DNA of 64,000 nt from Mycolicibacterium sp. MU0053 (GCF_963378095.1 NZ_OY726397.1:1860001-1924000); one strand, 5' to 3'; shown: positions 56,098 to 64,000, counted from the stretch's first letter. Notes: generated by a model not told the origin, from the letters alone. Numbers and translations: made by a program.

Positions 56098-56953
56098 AGC
56101 TGATCCGCTTGCGGAAATACAGGTGCTGGACCACGGTGATGCCGACCAGGATGACGAACAGCACGATGGCCATCACCGCAGCCCGACCGATCGCGGCGGA
56201 CCCGAACGCCTCGGCATAGATCCGGTGCGCGACGAGGTCGGTGCGCTGCTGCGGCCCGCCCCCGGTCAGCGCGTACACCGTGTCGAACACCTGCGCGGCG
56301 CTGATCACCCCGGTGACGGCGACGAAGAACAGCGTGGGCCGCATCATCGGCAGCGTGATCCGCCAGAACCGCTGCCACGCGGTGGCGCCGTCGATCTGGG
56401 CCGCGGCGTGCACCTGCGGCGGGATCGCCAGCATGCCCGCGACGAAGAACAGCGTCGTATAGCCCACCCCGGACCACACCGTCACCGCCGAGACCACCGG
56501 CAGCGCCAGGCCCGGATCGGTCAGCCAGTCGATCTGCCGGCCCGCCAGGGTGGCCACCGCGCCGTCGGTGGGCGCCAGGATCCAGCGCCACAACACCGCG
56601 ATCGCCAGCGGCGCGCACACCCACGGCACCACGTACAACGTGCGAAACACGCCGCTGCCCGGCAACTCCCGCGCCAACAGCGCGGCCGCGGCCAGGCCCA
56701 GCACCATCTGGGTCGGCACCACCAGCGCGATGAACACCAGCGTCACCAGCAGCGAGTTGCCGAACGTCGGGTCCGAGAGCACCGAGCGCCAATTGTCCAG
56801 CCCCACATAGTTGATCGGACCCAACAGATCCCAGCGGTGCAGGCTCAGCCACGCCACCACCAGCATCGGCAGCAGCAGGAACGCCGCCACCCCGAACAGG
56901 CTGGGCGCCAACAACGCATAACCCAGCCCGGTCGATCGCGCGAGTTTGGGCAT
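56084..56953 (-). CDS. uspA: ABC sugar transporter permease (UspA-like)
   Basis: A 289-residue permease of the MalF type with six spans (LLAPSLFGVAAFLLLPMLVVAW first). The EAA loop reads VHAAAQIDGATAWQRFWRITLP near residue 190. It is the first gene of the importer operon, divergent from the PucR-type regulator with only 31 bases between the two starts. Control of the importer by that regulator is possible. Confidence 0.9.
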   Translation of the reverse strand: MPKLARSTGLGYALLAPSLFGVAAFLLLPMLVVAWLSLHRWDLLGPINYVGLDNWRSVLSDPTFGNSLLVTLVFIALVVPTQMVLGLAAAALLARELPGSGVFRTLYVVPWVCAPLAIAVLWRWILAPTDGAVATLAGRQIDWLTDPGLALPVVSAVTVWSGVGYTTLFFVAGMLAIPPQVHAAAQIDGATAWQRFWRITLPMMRPTLFFVAVTGVISAAQVFDTVYALTGGGPQQRTDLVAHRIYAEAFGSAAIGRAAVMAIVLFVILVGITVVQHLYFRKRISYDLA

Positions 56954-56972
56954 GGGGACATTAAACGCTGAC

Positions 56973-56978
56973 TAGGCT
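56973..56978 (+). promoter_or_regulatory. -10 box of a probable leaderless transcript (pucR-type gene)
   Basis: TAGGCT matches TANNNT and ends 6 bases before the GTG at 56985. No ribosome site is visible. This is the recurring leaderless layout of the window. Confidence 0.45.
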
Positions 56979-56984
56979 GCGAAC

Positions 56985-58478
56985 GTGATCACCCTGGACC
57001 GGCTCGTCAACGTGCTCGGCGGGTACGGCGTGGTCTCCCGACTCGGTGCGGTGCCGCGCTCCACCGAACTGCGCAGTGTGGTGCTGCCCGAACCGCGCGA
57101 ACCGAAGGTCTCCGGCGACGTCCTGCTGGCCCTGGGCGCGGCCACCGTCCCAGACGGGGTGCGGATGGCGCGCGACGTCGGGGCCATCGCGGTGCTGGTG
57201 CGCGCCGACGGGGTTGCCGCGGCCGACGACGTCGCTGTCCTGCAGGTGGACCCGGCGGTCCCGTGGAGCGAGCTGGCCGCGGTGGTCTACGGCCTGGTGC
57301 TGGAGGGGCGCGAGACCGAATCGGGCCGCGGACCCACCGATTTGTTCGCGCTGGCCGACAGCCTGGCCGACGCCCTCGGCGAACCGCTGATCATCAAGGA
57401 CCGTCACGCCAACGTGCTGGCCTATTCGCGCGATCAGGGCCACGTCGATCCGGCCCGCGTCGAGACCATCCTGGCCCGGCGCACCCCGGATGGGTTCCGC
57501 ACGCTGTTGACCGAGCGCGGGGTGTTCACCCGGCTGATGGCCACCGACGAGCCGTTCTTCGTCGACCCCGACGACGAGTCCGGGCTGCACGGTCGCATGG
57601 TGGTGGCGGTCCGGGTGGGCCGGGAGCTGCTCGGGTCGGTGTGGGTGAGCTGCCCCCGCCCGCTGCGCGGCGCGGCCCGGCGGACCCTGGCCGACGGGGC
57701 CCGGACGGTGGCACTGCATCTGCTGCGCTCCCGGGCCAGCGCCGATCTGGAGCGTCAGGTCGAGTCCGAATCGGTGATCCGGCTGCTGGAGGGCACCGCC
57801 GACGCCGCGACGCTCGCCAGTCGGCTGGGGCTGTCGCCGGGATCGCTGCAGGTGATCGCGGTGCGCCCGCGCGCGGACACCGAGCCGCACACCGCGCTGC
57901 TGATGGCGTTCGAGCAGGCCACCGCGGGTTTCGGGTGGTCGCGTCCGGGCCGCAGCGCGGTGGTGGAGAACACCGTCTACACGGTGTTGCCGGTGGAATC
58001 CACCGACTCGGCGCGGCACTGGGTGGCCGCCCTGGCCGATGCGCTGCCCGAGACGGCGACCATGTGGGCCGGCATCAGCGGGCCCGCCACCGCCGACGAG
58101 CTGGTGGTCGCCCGCCGGGAAGCCGACGAATGCCTGGCCCTGCACGAGGCCGCCGGCGGGGATCCGCCCGCGTACGACGAGCGCTGGGACGACATCCTGC
58201 TGCAACGGTTGCGCGCGGCCGCCGGGTCGGGGCGCGGGCCGACGCGCGGGCCGGTCGCGGAGCTGATCCGCTACGACGCCGAGCACGGCACCCAGTTCGT
58301 GACGACGCTGCGGGCCTGGCTGGTGGCCCAGGGCGACGCGGTGGTCGCCGCCGACATCCTGGGCGTGCACGAAAACACCGTGCGCAACCGGCTGCGCAAG
58401 CTGATCCGGGTCGCCCGGGTGGATCTCAGCGATCCGCAGAAGCGCATGGCGCTGATGATCGAACTCGCGGCACTCTAG
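56985..58478 (+). CDS. PucR-family transcription regulator
   Basis: A 497-residue regulator. The N-terminal part resembles the PucR ligand-sensing domain (LLALGAATVPDGVRMARDVGAIAVLV), the middle a GAF-like region (LADALGEPLIIKDRHANVLAYS), and the C-terminus the PucR helix-turn-helix: LRAWLVAQGDAVVAADILGVHENTVRNRLRKLIRV. Regulators of this type control purine or amino-acid catabolism and often act on the gene next to them. Downstream is a DadA-like oxidase with two palindromes in its promoter. The GTG start is supported by the -10 box 6 bases ahead. Confidence 0.87.
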   Translation: MITLDRLVNVLGGYGVVSRLGAVPRSTELRSVVLPEPREPKVSGDVLLALGAATVPDGVRMARDVGAIAVLVRADGVAAADDVAVLQVDPAVPWSELAAVVYGLVLEGRETESGRGPTDLFALADSLADALGEPLIIKDRHANVLAYSRDQGHVDPARVETILARRTPDGFRTLLTERGVFTRLMATDEPFFVDPDDESGLHGRMVVAVRVGRELLGSVWVSCPRPLRGAARRTLADGARTVALHLLRSRASADLERQVESESVIRLLEGTADAATLASRLGLSPGSLQVIAVRPRADTEPHTALLMAFEQATAGFGWSRPGRSAVVENTVYTVLPVESTDSARHWVAALADALPETATMWAGISGPATADELVVARREADECLALHEAAGGDPPAYDERWDDILLQRLRAAAGSGRGPTRGPVAELIRYDAEHGTQFVTTLRAWLVAQGDAVVAADILGVHENTVRNRLRKLIRVARVDLSDPQKRMALMIELAAL

Positions 58479-58482
58479 GCGG

Positions 58483-58529
58483 TGTGGCAGGGCCACAATC
58501 TCCGCCCTCTTCGTTGTGGTTAGACCACA
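58483..58529. promoter_or_regulatory. Two phased palindromes TGTGGY-N3-RCCACA before dadA-like gene
   Basis: TGTGGC-AGG-GCCACA at 58483-58497 and TGTGGT-TAG-ACCACA at 58515-58529 are both perfect 15-base palindromes. Their centres are 32 bases apart, about three helical turns. They lie 5 bases after the pucR stop and 57-103 bases before the dadA start, the ideal place for activator or repressor binding. Confidence 0.72.
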
Positions 58530-58585
58530 TGAGCTGCGGTCATTGCTGCCTCATCATGGAGGTAACTACTTAGGGGAGGTACACG

Positions 58586-59833
58586 ATGACCGAGCGCATC
58601 GACGGCGGGCCACGCTCTGTGGTCGTCGTGGGCGCAGGCATCGTCGGGCTGTCGACCGCCTGGTTTCTGCAGGAACGCGGCGTCGAGGTCACCGTGGTGG
58701 ACCGCGAGGGCGTGGCGGCCGGCTCCTCCTGGGGCAACGCCGGTTGGATCTCACCCGCGCTGACCATTCCCCTCAACCAGCCCTCGGTGCTGCGCTACGG
58801 CCTGAAAAGCCTGTTCAGCAGGACGGCGCCGCTGCACATCCCGCTGCGTGCGGACCTCGGTCTGCTGCGTTTCCTGACTCGCTTCGCCTTGAACTGCCGG
58901 CGCTCCCGCGTCGACGCCGCGATCCGCGCCAATCTGCCGTTCAACGACGAGTGCCTCGAGGCCTACGACGTGCTGATCAGCAACGGGGTCGACGCGCCGC
59001 TCACGGATTCGGCGATCACCGCGCTTTTCGAGAACGAGACCCAGGCGCGGGAACTGCGCCGCGAACTGCAGGACATGCGCGAGGCGGGTCAGCGCATCGA
59101 GGTCACCGAGCTGTCCGAGGCGCAGCTTCGCGAGCGGGTTCCGCTGGCGTCGTCGGCGGCCACGGTGGGGTTGTCCGTCGAGCATCAGCGCTACGTCGAT
59201 CCCGGTCAGTTCGTGACGGCCCTGGGACGCGCCGTGACCGAGCGTGGCGGTGAGATCCGCGAACTGCGGATCACCGACATCACCCACTACCGGGGGCAGG
59301 CCGCGGTGCACGCGTTCGGCGGCGCGATGCTGACCGCCGACGCCGTGGTGCTCGCGACCGGTGCCTGGCTGCCGGACCTGACGCATCGCTGGATACGCGC
59401 CGATGTCCGTGCGGGCCGGGGCTATTCGTTCACTGTGCCGGTGGAACGTCCGCTGCTCGGACCCATCTACCTGCCCTCGGAACGGGTCGCGTGCACGCCC
59501 TATCAGGGTGGGCTGCGCGTCGCGGGCACCATGGAATTCCGCGGGCCGGATGACCCGCTGGTGCCGGCCCGGGTGCACGCCGTCGCCGAGTCGGCCAGCC
59601 GACTGCTCGACGGGGTGAACTGGGAGCAGAAAAAAGACGTCTGGGTCGGGCCCCGCCCGGTCACCCCGGATGGCCTGCCACTGATCGGCGAACTCGCCGA
59701 TGGAGTGTTCGTAGCCGGCGGACACGGAATGTGGGGCCTGGCGCATGGCCCTGTGACAGGCCGGTTGCTCGCAGAGCAGATCACCACCGGCAAACAACCC
59801 GACGCGCTACGGCCCTTCCAGCCGTACCGGTAA
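58586..59833 (+). CDS. dadA: FAD-dependent D-amino-acid dehydrogenase-like oxidase
   Basis: A 415-residue DAO-fold flavoenzyme. The N-terminal Rossmann motif is VVVVGAGIVGLSTAWFL and the strand end VDRE. It is followed by GSSWGNAGWISPALTIPL, the DadA-type signature close to the flavin, and at the C-terminus VGPRPVTPDGLPLIGEL and FVAGGHGMWGLAHGP. It should oxidise D-amino acids (or a secondary amine such as proline-type substrates) to 2-oxo acids. AGGGGAGG lies 9 bases before the ATG. The upstream PucR-type gene and paired palindromes suggest substrate-induced control. Confidence 0.85.
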   Translation: MTERIDGGPRSVVVVGAGIVGLSTAWFLQERGVEVTVVDREGVAAGSSWGNAGWISPALTIPLNQPSVLRYGLKSLFSRTAPLHIPLRADLGLLRFLTRFALNCRRSRVDAAIRANLPFNDECLEAYDVLISNGVDAPLTDSAITALFENETQARELRRELQDMREAGQRIEVTELSEAQLRERVPLASSAATVGLSVEHQRYVDPGQFVTALGRAVTERGGEIRELRITDITHYRGQAAVHAFGGAMLTADAVVLATGAWLPDLTHRWIRADVRAGRGYSFTVPVERPLLGPIYLPSERVACTPYQGGLRVAGTMEFRGPDDPLVPARVHAVAESASRLLDGVNWEQKKDVWVGPRPVTPDGLPLIGELADGVFVAGGHGMWGLAHGPVTGRLLAEQITTGKQPDALRPFQPYR

Positions 59834-59845
59834 ACCTCCACCCAC

Positions 59846-59885
59846 GTCGTCAGGGGCGGTGCGATTGCCACCCGCCCCTGACGAC
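59846..59885 (+). terminator. Perfect 14-base hairpin between dadA-like and GreA-like genes
   Basis: GTCGTCAGGGGCGG (59846-59859) pairs perfectly with CCGCCCCTGACGAC (59872-59885), loop 12 bases. The downstream stretch CCTTCCTATTTAAGG is partly T-rich. It ends 14 bases before the AAGGAG ribosome site of the next gene, so it could end dadA or act in the leader of the GreA-like mRNA. Confidence 0.6.
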
Positions 59886-59915
59886 AGCCCTTCCTATTTA
59901 AGGAGATTCACAACT

Positions 59916-60368
59916 ATGACGACTGCACACCGGATCTGGCTGACGCCGACCGCCCACCAGAAGCTGCAGGAGGAGCTCGAAGCCCTGCAGCAGCGGACCG
60001 ACGACAACGACGATTCGTCCGACCAGAACGCCGAGGCGGTCCGGCGCGCCCAGCAGGCCCGGATCCAGGAGATCCACGAGATCCTGGGTAACGCCACCGT
60101 CGGTGAAGAGCCGCCAAACGACGGCGTCGCCGAGCCCGGCATGGTGTTGACCATCCGCTACGAGGGCAGCGACGACACCGAGGAGTTCCTGCTCGGCACG
60201 CGCGGTGCGGATTACGGTGGCATCGAGGTCTATTCGCCGGACTCGCCGCTGGGCGCGGCGATCGTCGGCGCGGGGGTCGGTGACACCCGCAGCTACGAGC
60301 TGCCCAACGGCAGCCTGCAGCAGGTCACGCTGCTCAGCGCCGTGCCGTACGGACTGAGCGAGGCCTAA
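59916..60368 (+). CDS. GreA/GreB-type transcription factor homologue
   Basis: A 150-residue protein with a shortened N-terminal coiled coil (LTPTAHQKLQEELEALQQR ... AVRRAQQARIQEIHEIL) and a GreA-type C-terminal FKBP-like domain (PGMVLTIRYEGSDDTEEFLLG, SPLGAAIVGAGVGDTRSYELPNG). Gre factors reach into the RNA polymerase secondary channel. The coil is shorter than in GreA, with a run of Asp/Asn (DDNDDSSDQN) at the tip instead of the usual GDLSENAEY, so cleavage stimulation may be altered. An Rv3788-like regulator is the closest idea. A perfect AAGGAG ribosome site at 59900-59905 fixes the start. Confidence 0.8.
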   Translation: MTTAHRIWLTPTAHQKLQEELEALQQRTDDNDDSSDQNAEAVRRAQQARIQEIHEILGNATVGEEPPNDGVAEPGMVLTIRYEGSDDTEEFLLGTRGADYGGIEVYSPDSPLGAAIVGAGVGDTRSYELPNGSLQQVTLLSAVPYGLSEA

Positions 60369-60403
60369 CCCCCGCATCGGTGGAGGGGGACGCACTGACC
60401 GAT

Positions 60404-60440
60404 TGCCCACCTCGTAGCGACTGTCGCTACGAGGTGGGCA
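60404..60440. terminator. Perfect 18-base inverted repeat after the GreA-like gene
   Basis: TGCCCACCTCGTAGCGAC (60404-60421) is followed by one base and its exact reverse complement (60423-60440). It begins 36 bases after the stop codon and 83 bases before tldD. It would form a very stable hairpin in RNA, or a cruciform. Terminator function is likely, though only GTTGTCTTCC follows. Confidence 0.65.
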
Positions 60441-60509
60441 GTTGTCTTCCGGGAAGTCTTCCGGGAAACACGCCGCACCATCGGCGCTGCCAGGCCCCGC
60501 GCCGGCAGC

Positions 60510-60515
60510 TACAGT
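60510..60515 (+). promoter_or_regulatory. -10 box of a probable leaderless tldD transcript
   Basis: TACAGT fits TANNNT and ends 7 bases before GTG 60523; there is no ribosome site. Confidence 0.42.
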
Positions 60516-60522
60516 GCCAGTC

Positions 60523-62043
60523 GTGACGGCCCGCCGCGAAGTCGACGCTGATTTCCTTGCCCTGCCGCGCCACGAGTTGGCCGCGGCCGCGCTGGAGGCT
60601 GCGTTGGCCGCCGGCGCCAGCTACGCCGACCTGCGTATACAACGCATCTCCACCGATGTGGTGCATATGCGCGACGGCGAACTCGAGACCGCGGTGGAGT
60701 CCCGCGAGATCGGGCTGGCCGTGCGGGTGATCGTCGACGGCACCTGGGGGTTTGCCTCCCACGCCGAGCTGTCGACCCAGGTGGCCGCCGACACCGCCCG
60801 CCGCGCGGTCTACGTCGCAACCACGTTGGGGCCGCTGAACACCGAGCGCATCGAACTGGCCGACGAGCCCGTCTATCGCGACGTGAACTGGGTGTCGCGG
60901 TACCGGATCGACCCGTTCGAGGTGCCGACCGCCGAGAAGGTCGAGTTGCTCGGCGAGTATTCGGGGCGACTGCTGGCCGCCGACGGCGTCGACCATGTCT
61001 CGGCGGGGTTGAACTGCGCCAAGGAGCAGACGTTCTACGCCGACACGTTCGGCTCGTCGATTACTCAGCAGCGGGTGCGCCTGCAGTCGCTGCTCAATGC
61101 GGTGGCCGTCGACGCCGCCTCGGGCACCTTCGAATCCATGCGCACGCTCGCGCCGCCGACCGGCCGCGGGTGGGAGGCCGTCCGCGACGACGAGATCTGG
61201 GACTGGAGCGGCGAACTCGCTCGGATTCCCGATCTGCTGGCCGAGAAGACCAAGGCGCCCAGCGTCGTGGCCGGACCCACCGATCTGGTCATCGATCCGA
61301 CCAACCTGTGGTTGACCATCCACGAATCCATCGGGCACGCCACCGAATACGATCGCGCGATCGGCTATGAGGCCGCCTACGCCGGCACGTCGTTCGCCAC
61401 CCCGGAGAAGCGGGGCGTGCTGCAGTACGGTTCGCCGGTGATGAATGTCACCGCCGACCGTACGGTCCACTACGGTTTGGCCACAGTCGGTTACGACGAC
61501 GAGGGGGTGCAGGCCCAGAGTTGGGATCTGATCCGCGACGGCATCTTCGTCGGCTATCAACTGGACCGGGTGTTCGCGCCCCGGCTGGGTCAGGCGCGCT
61601 CCAATGGGTGCTCGTATGCCGACTCTCCGCACCATGTGCCCATCCAGCGGATGGCCAACGTGAGCCTGCAGTCCGCCGACGAGGACATCAGCACTGCGGA
61701 TCTGATCTCCCGGGTCGAGGACGGCATCTACGTCGTGGGCGACAAGTCCTGGTCAATTGACATGCAGCGGTACAACTTCCAGTTCACCGGGCAGCGGTTC
61801 TTCCGGATCCGCAACGGGGAGCTCGACGGGCAGCTGCGCGATGTCGCCTATCAGGCGACCACCACCGATTTCTGGAATTCGATGGAGGCCGTCGGCGGGC
61901 CGTCAACGTGGCGGCTGGGCGGGGCGTTCAACTGCGGCAAGGCCCAGCCCGGTCAGGTGGCGGCCGTGAGCCACGGCTGCCCCTCGGCGTTGTTCCGAAA
62001 AGTCAACGTGCTCAACACCCGCAGCGAAGGAGCGCATTCATGA
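60523..62043 (+). CDS. tldD: TldD-family metalloprotease
   Basis: A 506-residue TldD-type protease. The zinc-binding site is the HExxxH motif in LTIHESIGHATEYDRA near residue 270. The N-terminal domain (ALAAGASYADLRIQR) and the C-terminal signature (IYVVGDKSWSIDMQRYNFQFTG) agree with the family. TldD works with TldE/PmbA as a heterodimer that trims leader peptides of modified peptides and degrades unfolded peptides. GTG 60523 is set by the -10 box and matches the length of the M. tuberculosis orthologue (Rv2315c). The partner gene overlaps its stop (ATGA). Confidence 0.92.
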   Translation: MTARREVDADFLALPRHELAAAALEAALAAGASYADLRIQRISTDVVHMRDGELETAVESREIGLAVRVIVDGTWGFASHAELSTQVAADTARRAVYVATTLGPLNTERIELADEPVYRDVNWVSRYRIDPFEVPTAEKVELLGEYSGRLLAADGVDHVSAGLNCAKEQTFYADTFGSSITQQRVRLQSLLNAVAVDAASGTFESMRTLAPPTGRGWEAVRDDEIWDWSGELARIPDLLAEKTKAPSVVAGPTDLVIDPTNLWLTIHESIGHATEYDRAIGYEAAYAGTSFATPEKRGVLQYGSPVMNVTADRTVHYGLATVGYDDEGVQAQSWDLIRDGIFVGYQLDRVFAPRLGQARSNGCSYADSPHHVPIQRMANVSLQSADEDISTADLISRVEDGIYVVGDKSWSIDMQRYNFQFTGQRFFRIRNGELDGQLRDVAYQATTTDFWNSMEAVGGPSTWRLGGAFNCGKAQPGQVAAVSHGCPSALFRKVNVLNTRSEGAHS

Positions 62044-63413
62044 TTCCGGCGCAGCAGGTGGTGGACTTGGTGCTGGCCGAGGCCGCGCGGGTCGGCGGGG
62101 CCGACGAGACCATCGTGATGGTGCGCGACACCGCCGACGCATCGCTGCGCTGGGCCGGTAATTCGATGACCACCAACGGCGAATCGGTGCAGCGCAGCAC
62201 CATTGTGGTCGCCATCGTGCGGTCGGAGGATGGCGCCAAGGTGGGTTCGCTCAGTTCCACCGACGTGGACCCCGCGGCGATCCCGGCGCTGGTCGCGGCG
62301 TCGCAGAATGCCGCCCGCTCGGCCCCAGATGCCCGCGACGCTGTCCCGCTGCTGTCCGGCGGCGCGACCCCCGACGACTGGGATCAGGCGCCGGCGGCCA
62401 CCGGAGCCGACGCCTTCGGTGGCGTCGCGACCGCGCTCAGTCGCGGTTTCGGGGGCTCCGACAAGCTGTACGGATTTGCCCATCACATCGTCGAAACCAC
62501 CTATCTGGCAACCTCTACCGGGATTCGCCGCCGCTTCACCCAGCCCACCGGGTCGGTGGAGATCAACGCCAAACGCGGCGATGCCAGCGCGTGGGCCGGC
62601 ACCAGCACGCCGTGGTTCGTCGAGGTTCCCGTCGATGCGATGCTCGCCGAACTGTCGATGCGGCTGGACTGGTCGCAGCGCACGGTGGAATTGCCGGCCG
62701 GCCGTTACGAGACGATCATGCCGCCGTCCACCGTCGCGGACATGATGATCTACCTCGGCTGGACCATGGAGGGCCGCGGCGCGCAGGAGGGCCACACCGC
62801 GTTGGCGGCCCCCGGCGGCGGCACCCGGGTGGGGGAGAAGCTCACCGAGTTGGGGTTGACGCTGTACTCGGATCCGTTCGCGGCCGGCCTGGAATGCATG
62901 CCGTTCGTCTCGGTGGGCGGCTCGTCGGAAACCATGTCGGTGTTCGACAACGGGATGGACATCGAGCGGGTCGACTGGATCCGCGACGGCGTGATCAACG
63001 CGCTGGCCTACCCGCGGGCCGCCGCGGCAGAATTCGACGTGCCCGTCGCGGTGCCGGCCTCGAACCTGCTGATGACCGGCGGCACAGCGGAATTGGCGGA
63101 CATGGTAGCGGCCACCGAGCGCGGTCTACTGCTGACCACGCTGTGGTACATCCGCGAGGTGGACCCGACCGCCCTGCTGTTGACCGGGCTGACCCGCGAC
63201 GGCGTGTACCTCATCGAGGACGGCGAGGTCACCGCGGCGGTCAACAACTTCCGGTTCAACGAAAGCCCGTTGGAGTTGCTGCGCCGAGCCACCGAGGCCG
63301 GAATTTCGGAGGTCACACTGCCGCGCGAGTGGGGCGATTGGGCCACGCGCGCGCAGATGCCGTCGTTGCGAATCCCGGACTTTCACATGTCCTCGGTCAG
63401 CCAGGCGCAATAG
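62040..63413 (+). CDS. pmbA: TldE/PmbA-family protease subunit
   Basis: A 457-residue protein of the PmbA/TldE half of the family. Parts resembling TldD are visible (DETIVMVRDTADASLRWAGN; FDNGMDIERVDWIRDGVINAL; LLLTGLTRDGVYLIEDGEV), but the HExxxH motif is absent, as normal for TldE. It should pair with the upstream TldD to form the working protease. The ATG overlaps the tldD stop, giving coupled 1:1 translation. Confidence 0.91.
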   Translation: MIPAQQVVDLVLAEAARVGGADETIVMVRDTADASLRWAGNSMTTNGESVQRSTIVVAIVRSEDGAKVGSLSSTDVDPAAIPALVAASQNAARSAPDARDAVPLLSGGATPDDWDQAPAATGADAFGGVATALSRGFGGSDKLYGFAHHIVETTYLATSTGIRRRFTQPTGSVEINAKRGDASAWAGTSTPWFVEVPVDAMLAELSMRLDWSQRTVELPAGRYETIMPPSTVADMMIYLGWTMEGRGAQEGHTALAAPGGGTRVGEKLTELGLTLYSDPFAAGLECMPFVSVGGSSETMSVFDNGMDIERVDWIRDGVINALAYPRAAAAEFDVPVAVPASNLLMTGGTAELADMVAATERGLLLTTLWYIREVDPTALLLTGLTRDGVYLIEDGEVTAAVNNFRFNESPLELLRRATEAGISEVTLPREWGDWATRAQMPSLRIPDFHMSSVSQAQ

Positions 63414-63442
63414 CGGGGCGGAATGCAGTCAAGCTGGTCGGC

Positions 63443-63448
63443 TACGGT
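63443..63448 (+). promoter_or_regulatory. -10 box of a probable leaderless transcript (phosphodiesterase gene)
   Basis: TACGGT fits TANNNT and ends 7 bases before ATG 63456, without a ribosome site between. Confidence 0.4.
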
Positions 63449-63455
63449 GGTCGGC

Positions 63456-64000
63456 ATGGGCGAGGTGCGTGAGGCCGAACATGGCCGTCCCACTCATCGA
63501 CTGGTGCACCTGAGCGACACGCACCTGGTCGGGGCCGGGCGGTTATACGGACAACTCGATGCCGAGGCTCGACTACAGCAGATCCTGGACGAGATGCTGG
63601 CCTCGCAGGCCCGCGTCGACGCCCTGATCTTCACCGGCGATCTCGCCGACCGAGGTGAACGGCAGGCGTACACCCGGTTACAGGAGTTGGTCGCCCCGGT
63701 TGCCATTGAACTTGGCGCACAGGTGATCTGGGTGATCGGAAACCACGATGACCGGGCGAACTTCCGGGCGCAGTTCCTGCCGGATGCGCCCGGCGCCGGC
63801 GCCGTGGACTACGTCTACGACCTCGCCGGGCTGCGCGTGATCACCCTCGACACCACCGTGCCGGGACACCACCACGGGGAGATCGACGAGGAGCGGCTGC
63901 AGTGGCTGGCCGCGCAACTGGCGACCCCGGCCCCGCACGGCACGATCTTGGCGATGCACCACCCGCCGATCCCGTGCGTCCAGGATCTGGCGGTGCTGGT
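63456..64000 (+). CDS. cpdA: Class III cyclic nucleotide phosphodiesterase, Rv0805-like (cut by right edge)
   Basis: The frame stays open to the window end and gives 181 residues of a metallophosphoesterase. Metal-binding motifs: LVHLSDTHLVG (DxH), IFTGDLADRGE (GD), VIGNHDDR (GNHD), VITLDTTVPGHHHGEID, and ILAMHHPPIP (His). The order and wording closely follow M. tuberculosis Rv0805, a dimetal enzyme that cleaves 2',3'- and 3',5'-cAMP. The C-terminal lid with the last metal ligands (GHxH) lies outside. In M. tuberculosis the gene is at another place on the chromosome, so its position beside tldD-pmbA is a rearrangement or an ancestral order. Confidence 0.9.
   Translation, partial: MGEVREAEHGRPTHRLVHLSDTHLVGAGRLYGQLDAEARLQQILDEMLASQARVDALIFTGDLADRGERQAYTRLQELVAPVAIELGAQVIWVIGNHDDRANFRAQFLPDAPGAGAVDYVYDLAGLRVITLDTTVPGHHHGEIDEERLQWLAAQLATPAPHGTILAMHHPPIPCVQDLAVL

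Overview
The window is a continuous stretch of a high-GC actinobacterial chromosome. Gene content and order point to the genus Mycobacterium in the broad sense, most likely a non-tuberculous, environmental-type species. Evidence is a near-complete mycobactin siderophore operon, then hrcA-dnaJ2-rsmE, phoH-ybeY-corC-era, recO-uppS, smtB-zur, glyS, dgt, dnaG and tRNA-Asn, in the same relative order I recall for the M. tuberculosis Rv2383-Rv2341 interval. The species cannot be named from the sequence alone. I see no insertion sequences, prophage, CRISPR array or rRNA.

Layout. (1) About 1-18.8 kb: mycobactin assembly line on the plus strand: mbtB (cut by the left edge), a type II thioesterase (mbtT), mbtC (ketosynthase), mbtD (AT-KR-ACP), mbtE and mbtF (NRPS), mbtG (lysine N-hydroxylase), mbtH. 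Most junctions are 4-base GTGA/ATGA overlaps, so the block is translationally coupled. (2) 18.8-27.4 kb: heat-shock control and RNA maintenance: a small conserved protein, hrcA, dnaJ2, rsmE, a membrane protein with a degenerate GGDEF domain, phoH, ybeY, a CorC/CNNM protein, era. (3) 27.4-30.7 kb: a secreted-protein island on the minus strand (two-repeat secreted protein, two tandem CAP-domain proteins) plus an amidase. (4) 30.8-43.4 kb: recO, uppS, a conserved small protein, the zinc regulators smtB and zur with an operator-like palindrome, a SIMPL-domain protein, glyS, a DUF1206 membrane protein, a TPM-domain protein, dgt, dnaG, two small paralogous secreted proteins, a small membrane protein and tRNA-Asn(GTT). 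(5) 43.4-53.8 kb: acyl-CoA oxidase-like enzyme, VIT1-family carrier, phytase-like secreted protein, MarR regulator with operator facing a fused ECF transporter (S-A-A in one chain, then T), an APH-fold kinase, a tiny secreted protein ending in a duplicated DDWTDTYWDD segment, and a POT-family peptide transporter. (6) 53.9-64 kb: UspABC-type sugar importer (minus), a PucR-type regulator, a DadA-like oxidase with two phased palindromes in front, a GreA-like factor, a TldD/PmbA pair, and the start of an Rv0805-like cyclic-nucleotide phosphodiesterase cut by the right edge.

The most unusual points are: the DDWTDTYWDD repeat peptide between a kinase-fold protein and a peptide transporter, with ATGAG-N6-CTCAT palindromes ahead of both the kinase and the peptide gene; the helically phased TGTGGY-N3-RCCACA pair before the dadA-like gene; relic or inactivated NRPS domains in MbtE and MbtF; a Cys nucleophile in MbtT; and an rsmE gene with no ordinary start codon. 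There is no gene-free stretch longer than about 200 bases.
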